Below are positions 24,106 to 33,019 of a DNA stretch of 36,300 nucleotides, in pieces. Under the pieces are notes generated by a model, which ran no database searches, was not told the DNA's origin, and was given only the letters and a program-made list of their open reading frames with translations. The number at the start of each line of letters is the position of its first letter. Within the stretch, counting starts at the first letter, position 1. The DNA is from DAIOGN01 sp036745245. GTDB taxonomy: Bacteria > Zixibacteria > MSB-5A5 > JAUVRN01. The DNA lies in assembly GCA_036745245.1 (NCBI GenBank), contig DAIOGN010000015.1, forward strand, positions 1 through 36,300. Reading direction: 5' to 3'. The position numbers and the translations under genes were made by a program.

Positions 24106-25056
24106 GTGAAGCGCCTGGTTGTGGTGGCTGTCGTCATCGTGGTGGCGGCGGCCGTGTGGTTTTCGCTGCAGGGACCCGGCTACTCACCTCTTGAATTTTA
24201 CGGCACCATAGAAGCACGCCAGATCCGCGTGGGACCCCTCGTGGGTGGGCGTGTGTCGGAAGTGCTGGTGGAAGAAGGGGACTCAGTCGTTACGGGCCAG
24301 GTGCTGGTACGCCTGTCCGGCTCGCTCTTCGAACCGCAGGTGAATGAGCAGGAAGCGCGCGTGGAGGAGGCTCGCGCCGCTCTCGACCGGGTGGTCACGG
24401 GGCCGCGCCGCGAGGAGATCAACCGGGCGCGAATCGCGTGGGAACGGGCCGAAAAAGATCGGGCGCGAATCGAGGGGCTGCTCGGCCAGAACCTCGCCTC
24501 CAAGAAGGAATACGACGACGCGTCCGCGGCGGCGGCATCGGCAAAGGAATCCTACGAAGAACTCCAGCGCGGCAGTCGCAGTGAAGATGAGCGGATCGCG
24601 CGCTCACGGCTTCAGGAGGCCGAATACAGGCTGGCCTATCTCCAGGAACAGCTCACAGAGACCAATATAGAATCCCCCGCCCGGGGCCTCGTGGAGGCGC
24701 TGGATCTGCGACCGGGCGACATCGTGGCAGCCAACACGCCGGTGGCTCTGATCCTGGAGCCCGAACAACTCTGGGTGCGCTTCTATGTGCCGGAGACGTC
24801 GCTCGGCCGCGTGCAGGTAGGCCAGAAGGCCAACTGCCGGATCGACACGTTTCCGGATCGCGACTTTCCGGGTCATGTCTCCGACATTCGCGAGTACGCG
24901 GAGTACACACCCCGCAACGTGCAAACTCGTGATCTGCGTGAAGACCAGGTGTTTGCTGTGAAGTTCGTACTCGAGAGTGCGCCGGAACTCAAGCCCGGCA
25001 TGGCGGCCACGGTCATCCTTGAGGAAGCGGCCGCCGCGGGAGCTTCGGCCGATTGA
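24106..25056 (+). CDS. HlyD-family periplasmic adaptor of an ABC exporter
   Basis: A 316-residue membrane-fusion protein (YhiI/YbhG-like). A single N-terminal membrane anchor (about 4-20) precedes the first lipoyl half-domain (YGTIEARQIRVGPLVGGRVS ... VEEGDSVVTGQVLVRL), a coiled-coil hairpin (about 80-185, rich in Glu/Arg/Ala), the second half-domain (TNIESPARGLVEALDLRPGD) and a beta-barrel domain. GTG start. Its stop overlaps the ATPase start (TTGA), and that gene overlaps the permease (ATGA), so the three form one operon. The set most resembles YbhGFSR/YhiI-RbbA-YhhJ drug or small-molecule exporters. Substrate unknown. Confidence 0.9.
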   Translation: MKRLVVVAVVIVVAAAVWFSLQGPGYSPLEFYGTIEARQIRVGPLVGGRVSEVLVEEGDSVVTGQVLVRLSGSLFEPQVNEQEARVEEARAALDRVVTGPRREEINRARIAWERAEKDRARIEGLLGQNLASKKEYDDASAAAASAKESYEELQRGSRSEDERIARSRLQEAEYRLAYLQEQLTETNIESPARGLVEALDLRPGDIVAANTPVALILEPEQLWVRFYVPETSLGRVQVGQKANCRIDTFPDRDFPGHVSDIREYAEYTPRNVQTRDLREDQVFAVKFVLESAPELKPGMAATVILEEAAAAGASAD

Positions 25057-26033
25057 ATCCCCCGGGCGACAAGGATGCCTGGGGCATCCAGGCCCAGGGT
25101 GTCACTCATGACTTCGGCCCGGTGCGGGCGCTTCACGATGTAACGCTCTCCATTCCACGCGGCACCATCTTCGGGTTGCTGGGCCCCAACGGCTCCGGCA
25201 AGTCCACACTGATCCGAGTTTTGTGCGGGCTCCTGCGTCCCTCGTCAGGGACCGCCACCGTGGATGACCTCGACGTGATCCGCGAGGCGAAAACGCTACG
25301 CCACCGCATCGGCTACATGCCACAGCGCTTTTCCCTGTACGAGGACCTCACGGTGGAGGAAAACCTCGACTTCTTCGCCGCGGCGTACGGTCTGGCCGGT
25401 GACTTTGCCCGGAAGCGGCGGGAATTCGCCCTGGAGCTTACGGGCGCCCACGCGTACCGCGACCGGCGTGCGGGCCATCTCTCCGGTGGCTGGAAACAGC
25501 GGCTGTCCCTGGCCGCAGCCATCATGCACGAGCCACGCGTGCTCTTTCTCGATGAGCCCACGGCCGGCATTGATCCCGTGGCGCGCCGCGACCTCTGGAA
25601 TCTGCTCTTTCACCTGGCGGCCGAAGGGGTCACGCTTCTGGTGTCCACACACTACATGGACGAAGCCGAGCGCTGCGGGCGTGTGGCCTATCTGTACATG
25701 TCGCAGCTACTGGTGACCGGTGAGCCCGAAGAGCTTCTGCGTCGGTCGGACGTCACTCCGCCGGGCCGGCGCCGGATCGAAGTGGAGTGTGAGCACGGTG
25801 TAGCGCGGGCCCTTCGCCGGGCGCACGAGCTTCCCTATGTAGACGAAGTCACGATCTTCGGCAACACGCTGCACGTGCTCTTGTCCGACCAGGTGTCCGA
25901 TGATCAGGTACGCGCCGACCTGAGCACCGCCAGCACCATCACGGGTTTGCGGCCGCTCTTGCCGTCGCTCGAAGATGTGTTTGTGCTGCTCACCCGACGC
26001 GAAGCCGCCCGGGAGCGGGGTGCGGCGTCATGA
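25053..26033 (+). CDS. ABC transporter ATP-binding protein
   Basis: A 326-residue ATPase. Walker A LLGPNGSGKST (about 42-52), Q-loop in GYMPQRFSLYEDLTVEENL, signature HLSGGWKQRLSLAAAI, Walker B VLFLDEPTAGIDP, and the H-loop in VSTHYMDEAERC. The signature is LSGGW rather than the common LSGGQ. The C-terminal 90 residues form a small regulatory domain (RIEVECEHG ... PSLEDVFVLLTRREA) usual in ABC-2 export ATPases. TTG start overlapping the adaptor stop; it overlaps the permease start by 4 bp. Confidence 0.93.
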   Translation: MNPPGDKDAWGIQAQGVTHDFGPVRALHDVTLSIPRGTIFGLLGPNGSGKSTLIRVLCGLLRPSSGTATVDDLDVIREAKTLRHRIGYMPQRFSLYEDLTVEENLDFFAAAYGLAGDFARKRREFALELTGAHAYRDRRAGHLSGGWKQRLSLAAAIMHEPRVLFLDEPTAGIDPVARRDLWNLLFHLAAEGVTLLVSTHYMDEAERCGRVAYLYMSQLLVTGEPEELLRRSDVTPPGRRRIEVECEHGVARALRRAHELPYVDEVTIFGNTLHVLLSDQVSDDQVRADLSTASTITGLRPLLPSLEDVFVLLTRREAARERGAAS

Positions 26034-27136
26034 GGTCCATCGTCGCGGTGTTCCGCAAGGAGACGCTGCACATGTTTCGCGACGGCGCCACGCTGCGCCT
26101 GGCCCTGTTCATTCCGGTATTTCAGCTGGTTTTGTTCGGCTCGATCGACACGAACGTGCGGCACGTGCCCACGGTGGTGGTGGATTTCGATCGCAGTCAG
26201 GCCAGCCGCGACCTGCTTGATCGGTTCGAAGCCACGAGTTTCTTCCGAATCGTCCGCTATGTGGACTCACGCGACGCGCTGCGTGAGGAGATCGTAGCCG
26301 GAGGGGCGTCGGTGGGCATTGAAGTGCCGCCGGATTACGAAGAACGTCGGCTGCGCGGGCAGACGGCCCAGTTCTCGGTGCTCATCGACGGGTCGGAATC
26401 GTCCATCGCCTCCCAATCGCTCGGAGCCGCCGACGGCGTGGCGTTGAGCCAATCGTTGCGCGAGCTTACCTCGCGGCTGGGGCTGAAGTCGCTTCCCGTG
26501 GAAGCCCGCCCGCGCATGCTCTTCAACCCCGATTCGCGCAGTGCCAATCTGCTGATTCCCGGTCTCATCGCGATCCTGCTCACCTTTTCGGGAACCCTGC
26601 TTTCGGCATTCGCCGTGGTGCGCGAGCGCGAACGGGGCACCCTGGAGCAGCTCATGGTGACGCCGGTATCGCCCACGGCAATGATGATTGGGAAACTTGC
26701 CCCCTACCTGGGGCTGGCCTTTGTGCAGCTGGCCCTGGTGCTCGTTTTGATGAACGTGGTGTTCCAGGTGCCCGTGAACGGCAGCATTCTGCTGCTGGCC
26801 GGCCTGTCCGTCTTGTACCTCACCGCACTACTGTCCATCGGCCTGGTAATTTCGGCGAAGGCGCGTACGCAGATGGAGGCGATCCAGATGGCGCAGATGG
26901 TGCTCTTGCCGTCGATACTTTTGTCGGGCTACATCTTCCCGCTGTCGTCTTTACCCGATGTGCTTCAGGTGTTTGCGCAGGTACTGCCCGCCACGCACTT
27001 TATCGCGATCTCCCGCGGTATCATCATCCGCGGCGCCGACTTTCCCGACCTGTGGCCTCACGTGGCCGCCCTGGCCGCCATCAGCCTGGTGCTGGTGAGC
27101 ACCGGCGTCTGGGTGTTCAGGAAGACGCGCTACTAG
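26030..27136 (+). CDS. ABC-2 type permease
   Basis: A 368-residue exporter permease. The first membrane helix (about 22-40) is followed by a large periplasmic domain (about 41-170, with VVVDFDRSQASRDLLDRFEA), then five further helices (about 176-360). The coupling-region motif ERERGTLEQLMVTPVSP is diagnostic for YhhJ/YbhR-type ABC-2 permeases. One permease is present; it probably works as a homodimer with the ATPase and HlyD-like adaptor. Its 3' end overlaps the convergent MscS gene by 20 bp. Confidence 0.92.
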   Translation: MRSIVAVFRKETLHMFRDGATLRLALFIPVFQLVLFGSIDTNVRHVPTVVVDFDRSQASRDLLDRFEATSFFRIVRYVDSRDALREEIVAGGASVGIEVPPDYEERRLRGQTAQFSVLIDGSESSIASQSLGAADGVALSQSLRELTSRLGLKSLPVEARPRMLFNPDSRSANLLIPGLIAILLTFSGTLLSAFAVVRERERGTLEQLMVTPVSPTAMMIGKLAPYLGLAFVQLALVLVLMNVVFQVPVNGSILLLAGLSVLYLTALLSIGLVISAKARTQMEAIQMAQMVLLPSILLSGYIFPLSSLPDVLQVFAQVLPATHFIAISRGIIIRGADFPDLWPHVAALAAISLVLVSTGVWVFRKTRY

Positions 27137-28763
27137 AGCCCTGCGTTCTTGCGGGGGTGGCGAACCACTTCGACTTCGGCACCACGACCGGATCGGAAGG
27201 CTGGCCTTCGAAGTGGGGCGACATGATCTGCACACCCGACTCGTTGAACGCGTCTTGAATTTCGGCGTGCAGCCGTGACGTCACCGCAAAACGTTCGTCC
27301 GGCTTCTCCAGCCTGAAGCGCAACTCATACTCCACGTAGAAATCCGAAAGCGAACGCTGCACCACGAAGGGCTCGGGCTGCTTGCGCACTCCGGCGGTCC
27401 GGGACGCTGCCAGAAGCAGCATGGCATGCACCTGTCGCCAGGGGGCGTCGTAGCCGATGGTGACTGTCGTGGTGGCCATGGCTCCTTCGGCCTGCGCGAG
27501 GGTGCTGTAGTTGGTCACCTTGTTACCGATCAGGACCGCGTTGGGGATGGTGATCTCTTCCTGGCGCGGGGAGATGACCTTGGTGGACAAGAATCCCACC
27601 TCCACCACCTGGCCCACGGTGTCTCCCACCGTCACCAGGTCGCCCACTTTCAGCGCGCGTGAGTACACCACCACGATGCCACTGACGAGTTGATTGATGA
27701 ATCCCGTGGACCCCAGAGAGATCATGAGGCCCGCGAATACGCTCACGCCTTTGAAGGCCTCGGTTTCCGAGCCCGGGATGTATGGGTAGGCCACCGTGAG
27801 GGCGAAGAGCCAGACCATCGTGGAGAAAATCTTGCGCGTGGCGCGAGCGGAGTCGCGTTGCACCCACCGCACTTCAATCTGGCCCTCTTCGACCGCCCGG
27901 AAAAAGCTTCCCAGAATCTGTACGAACACGCGCGTGACGATGAAGATCGCAAGCACCGTGACCAGGTCTGGTATGGCTTCCAGTATGCCGAGCCCCATGT
28001 TGGTGAGAAGACTCGCGAGATAGCCCCCCAGTTTCTCGGCCCAGGGCTGCGAGAAGTAGAACTGGCTCAGCACGTAGTAGAGCCAGAAGTAGCCCGCTGT
28101 GAACAGGACGGCTAGAAGTACGAGCCGGACCAGCGCGGCCTCCGCCCGCGCAAAGAACGGCCCCACGTCCACGTTGAGAAGTTTGGCTCCACGCTTGTGC
28201 ACAGCGGCTCCGAGGCGCGCCAGAAAGAAGCCCCGCAGGCGCCACAGGAGCCATGCGAGCACCAGAAAGATCAAAGTCGCCACGGCCGAACGCAGAGCAC
28301 CGCTCCACAATTGCTCGGGGCGGGACTCTGTGATGTGCGTCTTCAGCACAGTGGATAGCTGGAAGGCTGCCTGCGCGGCGGCTTCTTCCAGGGTCTGCGA
28401 CGATTCAGGGTCGAGATCCTCCGGCAACAGGCCGAAGATCAGCTGGCCGTTGGCCTGGATGATGTAGCCCGATCGGTCTCCCATCGTGGTGGCGACCGCC
28501 TCCACGGTGAAGTTGGTATCTCTCAGGGGCAGCGCGCCCACGCGGAGGACGGAGCGCTCGGCCCGGGCCTGCGGCGACAATCCGGCAAACGTCGCCCGCA
28601 TCTGAACCACGGGTCGATTCCAGAGCATGAGGGTGACCGGCTGAAGGACGCTGTCCGCGGGCGCGGGTGCCTCCTGGCTCTGTGCGAGCGCCGGCACGGC
28701 GAACTGCAGGCACAGGCTCAGGCACAGTGCCAAAAGCACGATCCGTCTGAGTGTGGCTTTCAT
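27117..28763 (-). CDS. MscS-family mechanosensitive ion channel
   Basis: A 548-residue protein with a signal peptide (1-27, ALAQS), a periplasmic domain of about 130 residues, and several helices including the pore-lining TM3 region (SVFAGLMISLGSTGFINQLV). The cytoplasmic beta domain follows (RALKVGDLVTVGDTVGQVVE, then SPRQEEITIPNAVLIGNKVTNYS), which is the core MscS signature. Longer than E. coli MscS (286 aa), in the size class of YnaI/YbiO-type channels. It opens on membrane tension to release osmolytes. Convergent with the ABC permease. Confidence 0.9.
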   Translation of the reverse strand: MKATLRRIVLLALCLSLCLQFAVPALAQSQEAPAPADSVLQPVTLMLWNRPVVQMRATFAGLSPQARAERSVLRVGALPLRDTNFTVEAVATTMGDRSGYIIQANGQLIFGLLPEDLDPESSQTLEEAAAQAAFQLSTVLKTHITESRPEQLWSGALRSAVATLIFLVLAWLLWRLRGFFLARLGAAVHKRGAKLLNVDVGPFFARAEAALVRLVLLAVLFTAGYFWLYYVLSQFYFSQPWAEKLGGYLASLLTNMGLGILEAIPDLVTVLAIFIVTRVFVQILGSFFRAVEEGQIEVRWVQRDSARATRKIFSTMVWLFALTVAYPYIPGSETEAFKGVSVFAGLMISLGSTGFINQLVSGIVVVYSRALKVGDLVTVGDTVGQVVEVGFLSTKVISPRQEEITIPNAVLIGNKVTNYSTLAQAEGAMATTTVTIGYDAPWRQVHAMLLLAASRTAGVRKQPEPFVVQRSLSDFYVEYELRFRLEKPDERFAVTSRLHAEIQDAFNESGVQIMSPHFEGQPSDPVVVPKSKWFATPARTQGSSSASS

Positions 28764-28880
28764 GGCTCCCCCCTGGGTGCCGCCTGGTGTTCGGCGGTTC
28801 TACGCCGTGTAAGTCGGTGAGCACTGCGCGCATTGCCAAATTCCCCGGTGCGCAGGGCTGCGGTGAATCCGCGAAGGCCG

Positions 28881-28910
28881 TGACAGAATCCGGTGAGCCG
28901 GATTCTGTCA
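28881..28910 (-). terminator. Long perfect hairpin downstream of the Lys-rich gene
   Basis: Perfect 13-bp arms (TGACAGAATCCGG and CCGGATTCTGTCA) with a 4-base loop, flanked by GGCC on both sides that could extend the stem. It begins 12 bp after the stop of the small lysine-rich gene on the minus strand. No T-run follows, so it may be a terminator, a 3' stabilising structure, or an element protecting the mRNA end. Confidence 0.55.
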
Positions 28911-28922
28911 GGCCGCGCGTTG

Positions 28923-29030
28923 TTACTTGTTCTTCTTTTCCCGCTTCAGCTGCTTCTTTTCCTTCTGCGAATGCTGCGGCTTCTTCTTCTTTTCCTTGTT
29001 GCCTTTGTCTTTGCTTCCCTTGTCACCCAT
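28923..29030 (-). CDS. Lysine-rich microprotein (35 aa)
   Basis: A 35-codon frame starting MGDKGSKDKGNKEKKKKPQH, with 16 Lys plus Arg, Glu and Gln and no hydrophobic core; it ends KKNK. It has an excellent ribosome-binding site (GGGGAGGA, 6 nt before the ATG) and a strong hairpin just after its stop, both arguing that it is a real gene. Similar small MGDKGSKDKG-type proteins recur in many bacteria, from memory, without an assigned role. Disorder and charge suggest nucleic-acid or ribosome association (inference). Confidence 0.7.
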   Translation of the reverse strand: MGDKGSKDKGNKEKKKKPQHSQKEKKQLKREKKNK

Positions 29031-29264
29031 GATCATTCCTCCCCTGAACTTCCGGGGGCGCGTCTGGCCGCCCGGGTGCATTGGTTCCGTCGGGTCCATG
29101 CTTCAAACCCAGCCCGACGTCGGCAGGAATCTAGTCACCGGGCCGGGCTCTGTCGATGCAGAAGTTCGGTGAACCGTTTGCCGCGGGAGACCGACCCGCG
29201 GCCATTGCGGGCCGGCTTCGCCGCGTGCGTAACGAGGCATGACCCGCTGCCCGGCTCAGACCAG

Positions 29265-29293
29265 TTGCCGTTTTGCCATGTGCCGCCTATACT
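29265..29293 (+). promoter_or_regulatory. Sigma-70-type promoter of the PPTase-synthetase operon
   Basis: TTGCCG (29265-29270), a 17-bp spacer and TATACT (29288-29293) lie 22 bp upstream of the PPTase ATG, giving a leader of about 16 nt. Confidence 0.55.
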
Positions 29294-29315
29294 CGAATGC
29301 AACCGAGTCGAGCCC

Positions 29316-30074
29316 ATGGCCCGTAGAATGCTTCAGCCTGATCCCCGGAACCCCCCGCCGCCATTGACTCCAGCCCCGTCAGCAGGTCCGACAGGCGTTT
29401 CACTCACCGGGAAGACGGATGCCACTGTGGCGTGGGTTTGGAGTTTCCCGCTCCAGTGCGATCCCTCGACCGAAGCCTCCCTTTTGACTCTCCTGAGCCT
29501 GAGCGAGACCGCTCGCGCCGCTCGTTTTGCCACGCCCGAACTCCGACGACGATTCGTTGTGTCCCACGGTGTGCTTCGGCTGATTCTGTCGTCGTTCACC
29601 GGACGACCCCCTCACGCGATTCAGATTCTCTCCGAGGCGCGCGGGAAGCCGTACGTGATGGGCAGGCGGCCGCACTTCAGCCTGGCACACGCTGAGGATG
29701 TGGCAGTCGTAGCCGTAGCAAACGGAGGCCCGGTCGGCGTGGACGTGGAGCGGGTTCGTGCGGATATCGGCATGGATGAATTTTCACGCCAGGCGTTGAC
29801 CGACGCCGACGGCACAGAGATCGAAGCGCTGCCTCCCGAATTTCGATTGCGTGCCCGGTTTCAGGCATGGACCCGCCGGGAAGCGCTGGCGAAGGCCACA
29901 GGCGAGGGGTTGCGCGAGCGCCCCAGCGTGAGTCCCTTGGCCTGGCACACGTGGGAACTGCATCTGGATGAGGCGCATGTGGGCAGCGTGACAACGCTGC
30001 CCACAACTACGCAGGTCGTCTGCGAAACCATTCCCCACCTGTCCCTCGTGCTTTCCCGCTTCAGCCCCACGTGA
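29316..30074 (+). CDS. Sfp-type 4'-phosphopantetheinyl transferase
   Basis: About 252 residues from ATG 29316; the open frame extends further upstream but overlaps the lysine-rich gene antisense and is not used. Conserved PPTase features: GKPYV (110-114), FSLAHAED (121-128, where FSLSHS is usual), the Mg-binding GVDVERVR (141-148) and WTRREALAKATGEGL (185-199), matching the W-x-x-(K/R)-E-A-x-x-K signature. It transfers the phosphopantetheine arm of CoA to a carrier-protein serine. Its stop overlaps the synthetase GTG start by 4 bp, so the T domain of that enzyme is its likely substrate. The first 30 residues are proline-rich and poorly conserved-looking, so a later start is possible. Confidence 0.88.
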   Translation: MARRMLQPDPRNPPPPLTPAPSAGPTGVSLTGKTDATVAWVWSFPLQCDPSTEASLLTLLSLSETARAARFATPELRRRFVVSHGVLRLILSSFTGRPPHAIQILSEARGKPYVMGRRPHFSLAHAEDVAVVAVANGGPVGVDVERVRADIGMDEFSRQALTDADGTEIEALPPEFRLRARFQAWTRREALAKATGEGLRERPSVSPLAWHTWELHLDEAHVGSVTTLPTTTQVVCETIPHLSLVLSRFSPT

Positions 30075-32896
30075 CCGCACCCTTCCGATTCGACGTCGCG
30101 TTCGAAGAACAGGCGAAACGAACGCCGAGTCATGTGGCGCTCCGATTTCAGGGGAATGCTGTCACCTACGCAGAACTCGACGCTCTGGCGAACCGGGCGG
30201 CAAACACTCTGCACGCGGCACAGATCCCGTCGGGTGCATTCATCGGCCTGCATGCAGAGCGCTCCATCCAGTACGTGGCGGCGATGCTCGGGATTCTCAA
30301 GGCCAACACCGTCGTCGTGCCTCTGCCGCCCGCCTGGCCGGCCGAGCGGGTTACTGAAATACTCGAGTTCGCCCGATTCAACGCGGTGATCGACTCCGCT
30401 GCCACGCCGATACCCTCCGGGTCCGCCACGAGGACGATCCGCCTCGAGGACGCTCTTCGTGGCGACGCAGTGGTTCCGCCTCGGGCAGGCGGGGACACGG
30501 ACCTTCCCGCCTTCGTGATCTGCTCCTCCGGTTCCACCGGTGCGCCCAAGATGATCGTGCGCAGTCACGGGTCGTTCTTTCACAGACTGCAGTGGACCTG
30601 GGAGCAACATCCATATTCCGCAGACGACGTGTGTGTACAGAAGTCGTATCAGGCCACGACGCACTCGCTGTACGAGTTGTTTGAACCGCTGCTGCGGGGC
30701 GTAGCGGTACGTGTTGTCCCCGACGACGCCCTGCGTGACCTGGCGGGTTTCTGGGGACTTCTCACTGCGGAGCGCGTCACCCGGCTGCTTGTTGTGCCAT
30801 CGATGCTGCAGGCGTCGTTGGACCTGCCCGGATTCGTGGCTCCGCCGCTTCGAGTGATGGTGCTGATGGGAGAGCACGTTCCGGGACCGCTCGCTTCACG
30901 TGCGGTGGCTGCTTTCCCGGCCGCAACGAAGATCTACTCCATTTATGGTTCGAGCGAGGCCAGTTCCACTCTTGTGTGCGACCTCCGGGATGCACGCCAC
31001 GCGAACGACGATCCGCCTCTCGGAAAACCCATCACATCGGATGTGAAGGCGATCGTTCTCAGCGAGCAACTCGAACCCGTATCGCCGGGCGGAACCGGGA
31101 TGTTGTACATCGCGGGCTCCCCCCTGTTCATGGAGTATTTCCGCAATCCCGAGGGCACCGAGGCCGCACTCGTTATAGGCCGGGGTCCCGAGGTTCTCTA
31201 CCGCACCAGCGACAACGTGCGCGTGCAGGACGACGGCAGCATCGTCTTTACCGGCCGTGCCGACAACGTCGTCAAGGTCCGCGGGTTCAGGGTGGATCTG
31301 GGTGAAGTGGAACGGCTGCTTTCACGCGCACCAGGAGTGCGCCAGTGCGTTGTCACTCCTCAGCCCAACGCCATGTCGGCGTCCACGCTCGTGGGGCACG
31401 TGATTCCGGCTGATGTTAACATGTCCGAGGTGTTCGCGTGGCTGCGGGATCACCTCCCGGCTTACATGCTTCCTTCGGTGATCCTTGCTGTGGATGAATT
31501 CCCCCGGACTCCCTCGGGCAAGGTCGACCGGCGCCGACTTGCAGCGGAGTACAGCCAGCCGGCGACAGACTTGTCGGAGGCTGACTATGCGTCGGAGACC
31601 GAGCGAAACGTGGCAAAAGTGTGGGGCGAGCTCCTGGGCATCGGGGCCGTCGACCGTAACCGATCGTTTTTCGAGATCGGCGGCACGTCGCTCACCGTGT
31701 TCGCCGCGGCGCACCGCCTTCGCGAAGCCCTTGGGCTCACCCCGGAACAACTCGGTGCCGCGACTATCTACGACTTCCCGGCACTGGCGGCCCTGGCTGA
31801 CGCAATCGACAGAATGCGGTGTGGCGAGACCCCTGTGTCAGCATCTCAGAGTGAACAGGTACTGGTGCAGCTGAAGCGAGGAGACGCTACCGGCCTGATG
31901 CCCTTGTTTTGTGTCTCCGCGGCCGGCGGCACGTTGGGCGCCTACGACAAAGTCATTCGGGCCATGAAAACGCCCCGCGAAATCGTGGGCCTTCGTGACC
32001 CGTTCCTCTCCGGGGGCCGGGATCCATCAGAAGGATTTCAGCGCTGGGTTCGCCACTTAACCGACGCCGTCCGCCGTAAGCAACCTCACGGGCCTTATCA
32101 CATCCTCGCCTATTCGTCGGCGGGAGCCTTCGGCTACGAAATCGCCCAGCAACTTCGGGCCGGCGGCGAGGACGTTGCGTTTCTCGCATTTGTGGATCCC
32201 GTGGGCATGGACATCAAGAGCCAACTGCGGTTTGGATACTGGGCCCTGTGGGCGAGATTCCAACGCAGTCCGGTGAACCGGTTCGTCCGGTGGGGCGGAG
32301 AGCTTCGCGCCCTTGTGCCTCTGACACTGCGCCCGCGACGCACATCGCAAAACGCGAATAACTGGACGCTCTCCAAGACCGAGTGCGAGGCGTTCTCATT
32401 GTGGGCCAGAACCGACCGCGAGAATATTCAGCGGTACGCAGCCCTGCTGGAGGTAAGCACCGGGCAGCCCTTTTCAGTCAGAGAGTCCGATCTCCGAGCG
32501 GTCGATCCGTCGGCTTATGTGAAGCTGCTGCTGGAGCGCATCGCTCAGGTGGATCCGAGCATCGACGCGAACATGATTGAGCAGATCCTGGTGCAGTACG
32601 AGTTGCAGGCCCAGTCCCAGCACCATTACCGAATTCAAAGGTACGATCGTACCGTGCACTTGTTCGAGCCTGCCGGACCCCAGTGCGGTCTGATTGCAGC
32701 CCAGTTGCGACCGTTTGTCCGTAAGCTCTACGCCCGATCCTTGCCCATCGCCCCACCGTCCGACCGAGTGCGCGAGCTGTTGAGGGCATTTCACATGGGC
32801 ATGCTCAATCACTTCAGCTGCATGCGCAATGAGGTGTTCGCGGAGCGCCTGGCCGCAGAACTCGACGCTGCGCTGGAGGCGGCGGAGACACGGTAG
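30071..32896 (+). CDS. Free-standing A-T-TE synthetase (NRPS-like)
   Basis: A 941-residue, three-domain enzyme with no condensation domain. Adenylation domain (1-490): A3 ICSSGSTGAPK (150-160), A5 IYGSSEAS (291-298), A7 YRTSDNVR (377-384), A8 FTGRADNVVKVRGFRVDLGE (393-412) and A10 PSGK with catalytic Lys484. At the A4 core, THSLYELFEPL replaces the usual FDxSVWEMF, so Asp235, which holds the alpha-amino group, is absent. Carrier domain with phosphopantetheine Ser540 in FFEIGGTSL. Thioesterase (610-941) with nucleophile Ser682 in LAYSSAGAFGYE, probable Asp709 (FVDP) and His914 (NHFSCM). GTG start overlapping the PPTase stop. Size and layout match aryl-pyruvate-using synthetases (atromentin, ralfuranone, microperfuranone type), but the substrate is unproven. 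Confidence 0.9.
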   Translation: MTAPFRFDVAFEEQAKRTPSHVALRFQGNAVTYAELDALANRAANTLHAAQIPSGAFIGLHAERSIQYVAAMLGILKANTVVVPLPPAWPAERVTEILEFARFNAVIDSAATPIPSGSATRTIRLEDALRGDAVVPPRAGGDTDLPAFVICSSGSTGAPKMIVRSHGSFFHRLQWTWEQHPYSADDVCVQKSYQATTHSLYELFEPLLRGVAVRVVPDDALRDLAGFWGLLTAERVTRLLVVPSMLQASLDLPGFVAPPLRVMVLMGEHVPGPLASRAVAAFPAATKIYSIYGSSEASSTLVCDLRDARHANDDPPLGKPITSDVKAIVLSEQLEPVSPGGTGMLYIAGSPLFMEYFRNPEGTEAALVIGRGPEVLYRTSDNVRVQDDGSIVFTGRADNVVKVRGFRVDLGEVERLLSRAPGVRQCVVTPQPNAMSASTLVGHVIPADVNMSEVFAWLRDHLPAYMLPSVILAVDEFPRTPSGKVDRRRLAAEYSQPATDLSEADYASETERNVAKVWGELLGIGAVDRNRSFFEIGGTSLTVFAAAHRLREALGLTPEQLGAATIYDFPALAALADAIDRMRCGETPVSASQSEQVLVQLKRGDATGLMPLFCVSAAGGTLGAYDKVIRAMKTPREIVGLRDPFLSGGRDPSEGFQRWVRHLTDAVRRKQPHGPYHILAYSSAGAFGYEIAQQLRAGGEDVAFLAFVDPVGMDIKSQLRFGYWALWARFQRSPVNRFVRWGGELRALVPLTLRPRRTSQNANNWTLSKTECEAFSLWARTDRENIQRYAALLEVSTGQPFSVRESDLRAVDPSAYVKLLLERIAQVDPSIDANMIEQILVQYELQAQSQHHYRIQRYDRTVHLFEPAGPQCGLIAAQLRPFVRKLYARSLPIAPPSDRVRELLRAFHMGMLNHFSCMRNEVFAERLAAELDAALEAAETR

Positions 32897-32930
32897 GTGC
32901 CGACCTACCGGCGGTGAGGTGTTAGCCGCC
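32892..32930 (+). terminator. Two adjacent hairpins at the synthetase stop
   Basis: GGTAGGT-GCCG-ACCTACC (32892-32909) overlaps the stop codon, followed directly by GGCGG ... CCGCC (32910-32930). No T-run follows. Probably transcription termination or mRNA 3'-end structure. Confidence 0.4.
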
Positions 32931-33019
32931 GCAACTATTGTGGTCGGCCGCTCGTAGTCTGATAGAATCGAACCATCCCTCCCATCGTCCCGGGCAACCG
33001 GGCCTCAGAGGAAGTGAAT

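Noticed and set aside
27117..27136. Overlap of the ABC permease and MscS genes as a possible fusion or error
   Set aside because: They are convergent; a 20-bp 3' overlap is ordinary in a compact genome.
28893..29315. A longer N-terminus for the PPTase reaching back to 28893
   Set aside because: The extension is a run of Leu/Phe codons antisense to the lysine-rich gene and crosses its promoter and the TTGCCG/TATACT promoter; the PPTase fold needs only the part from about 29316.
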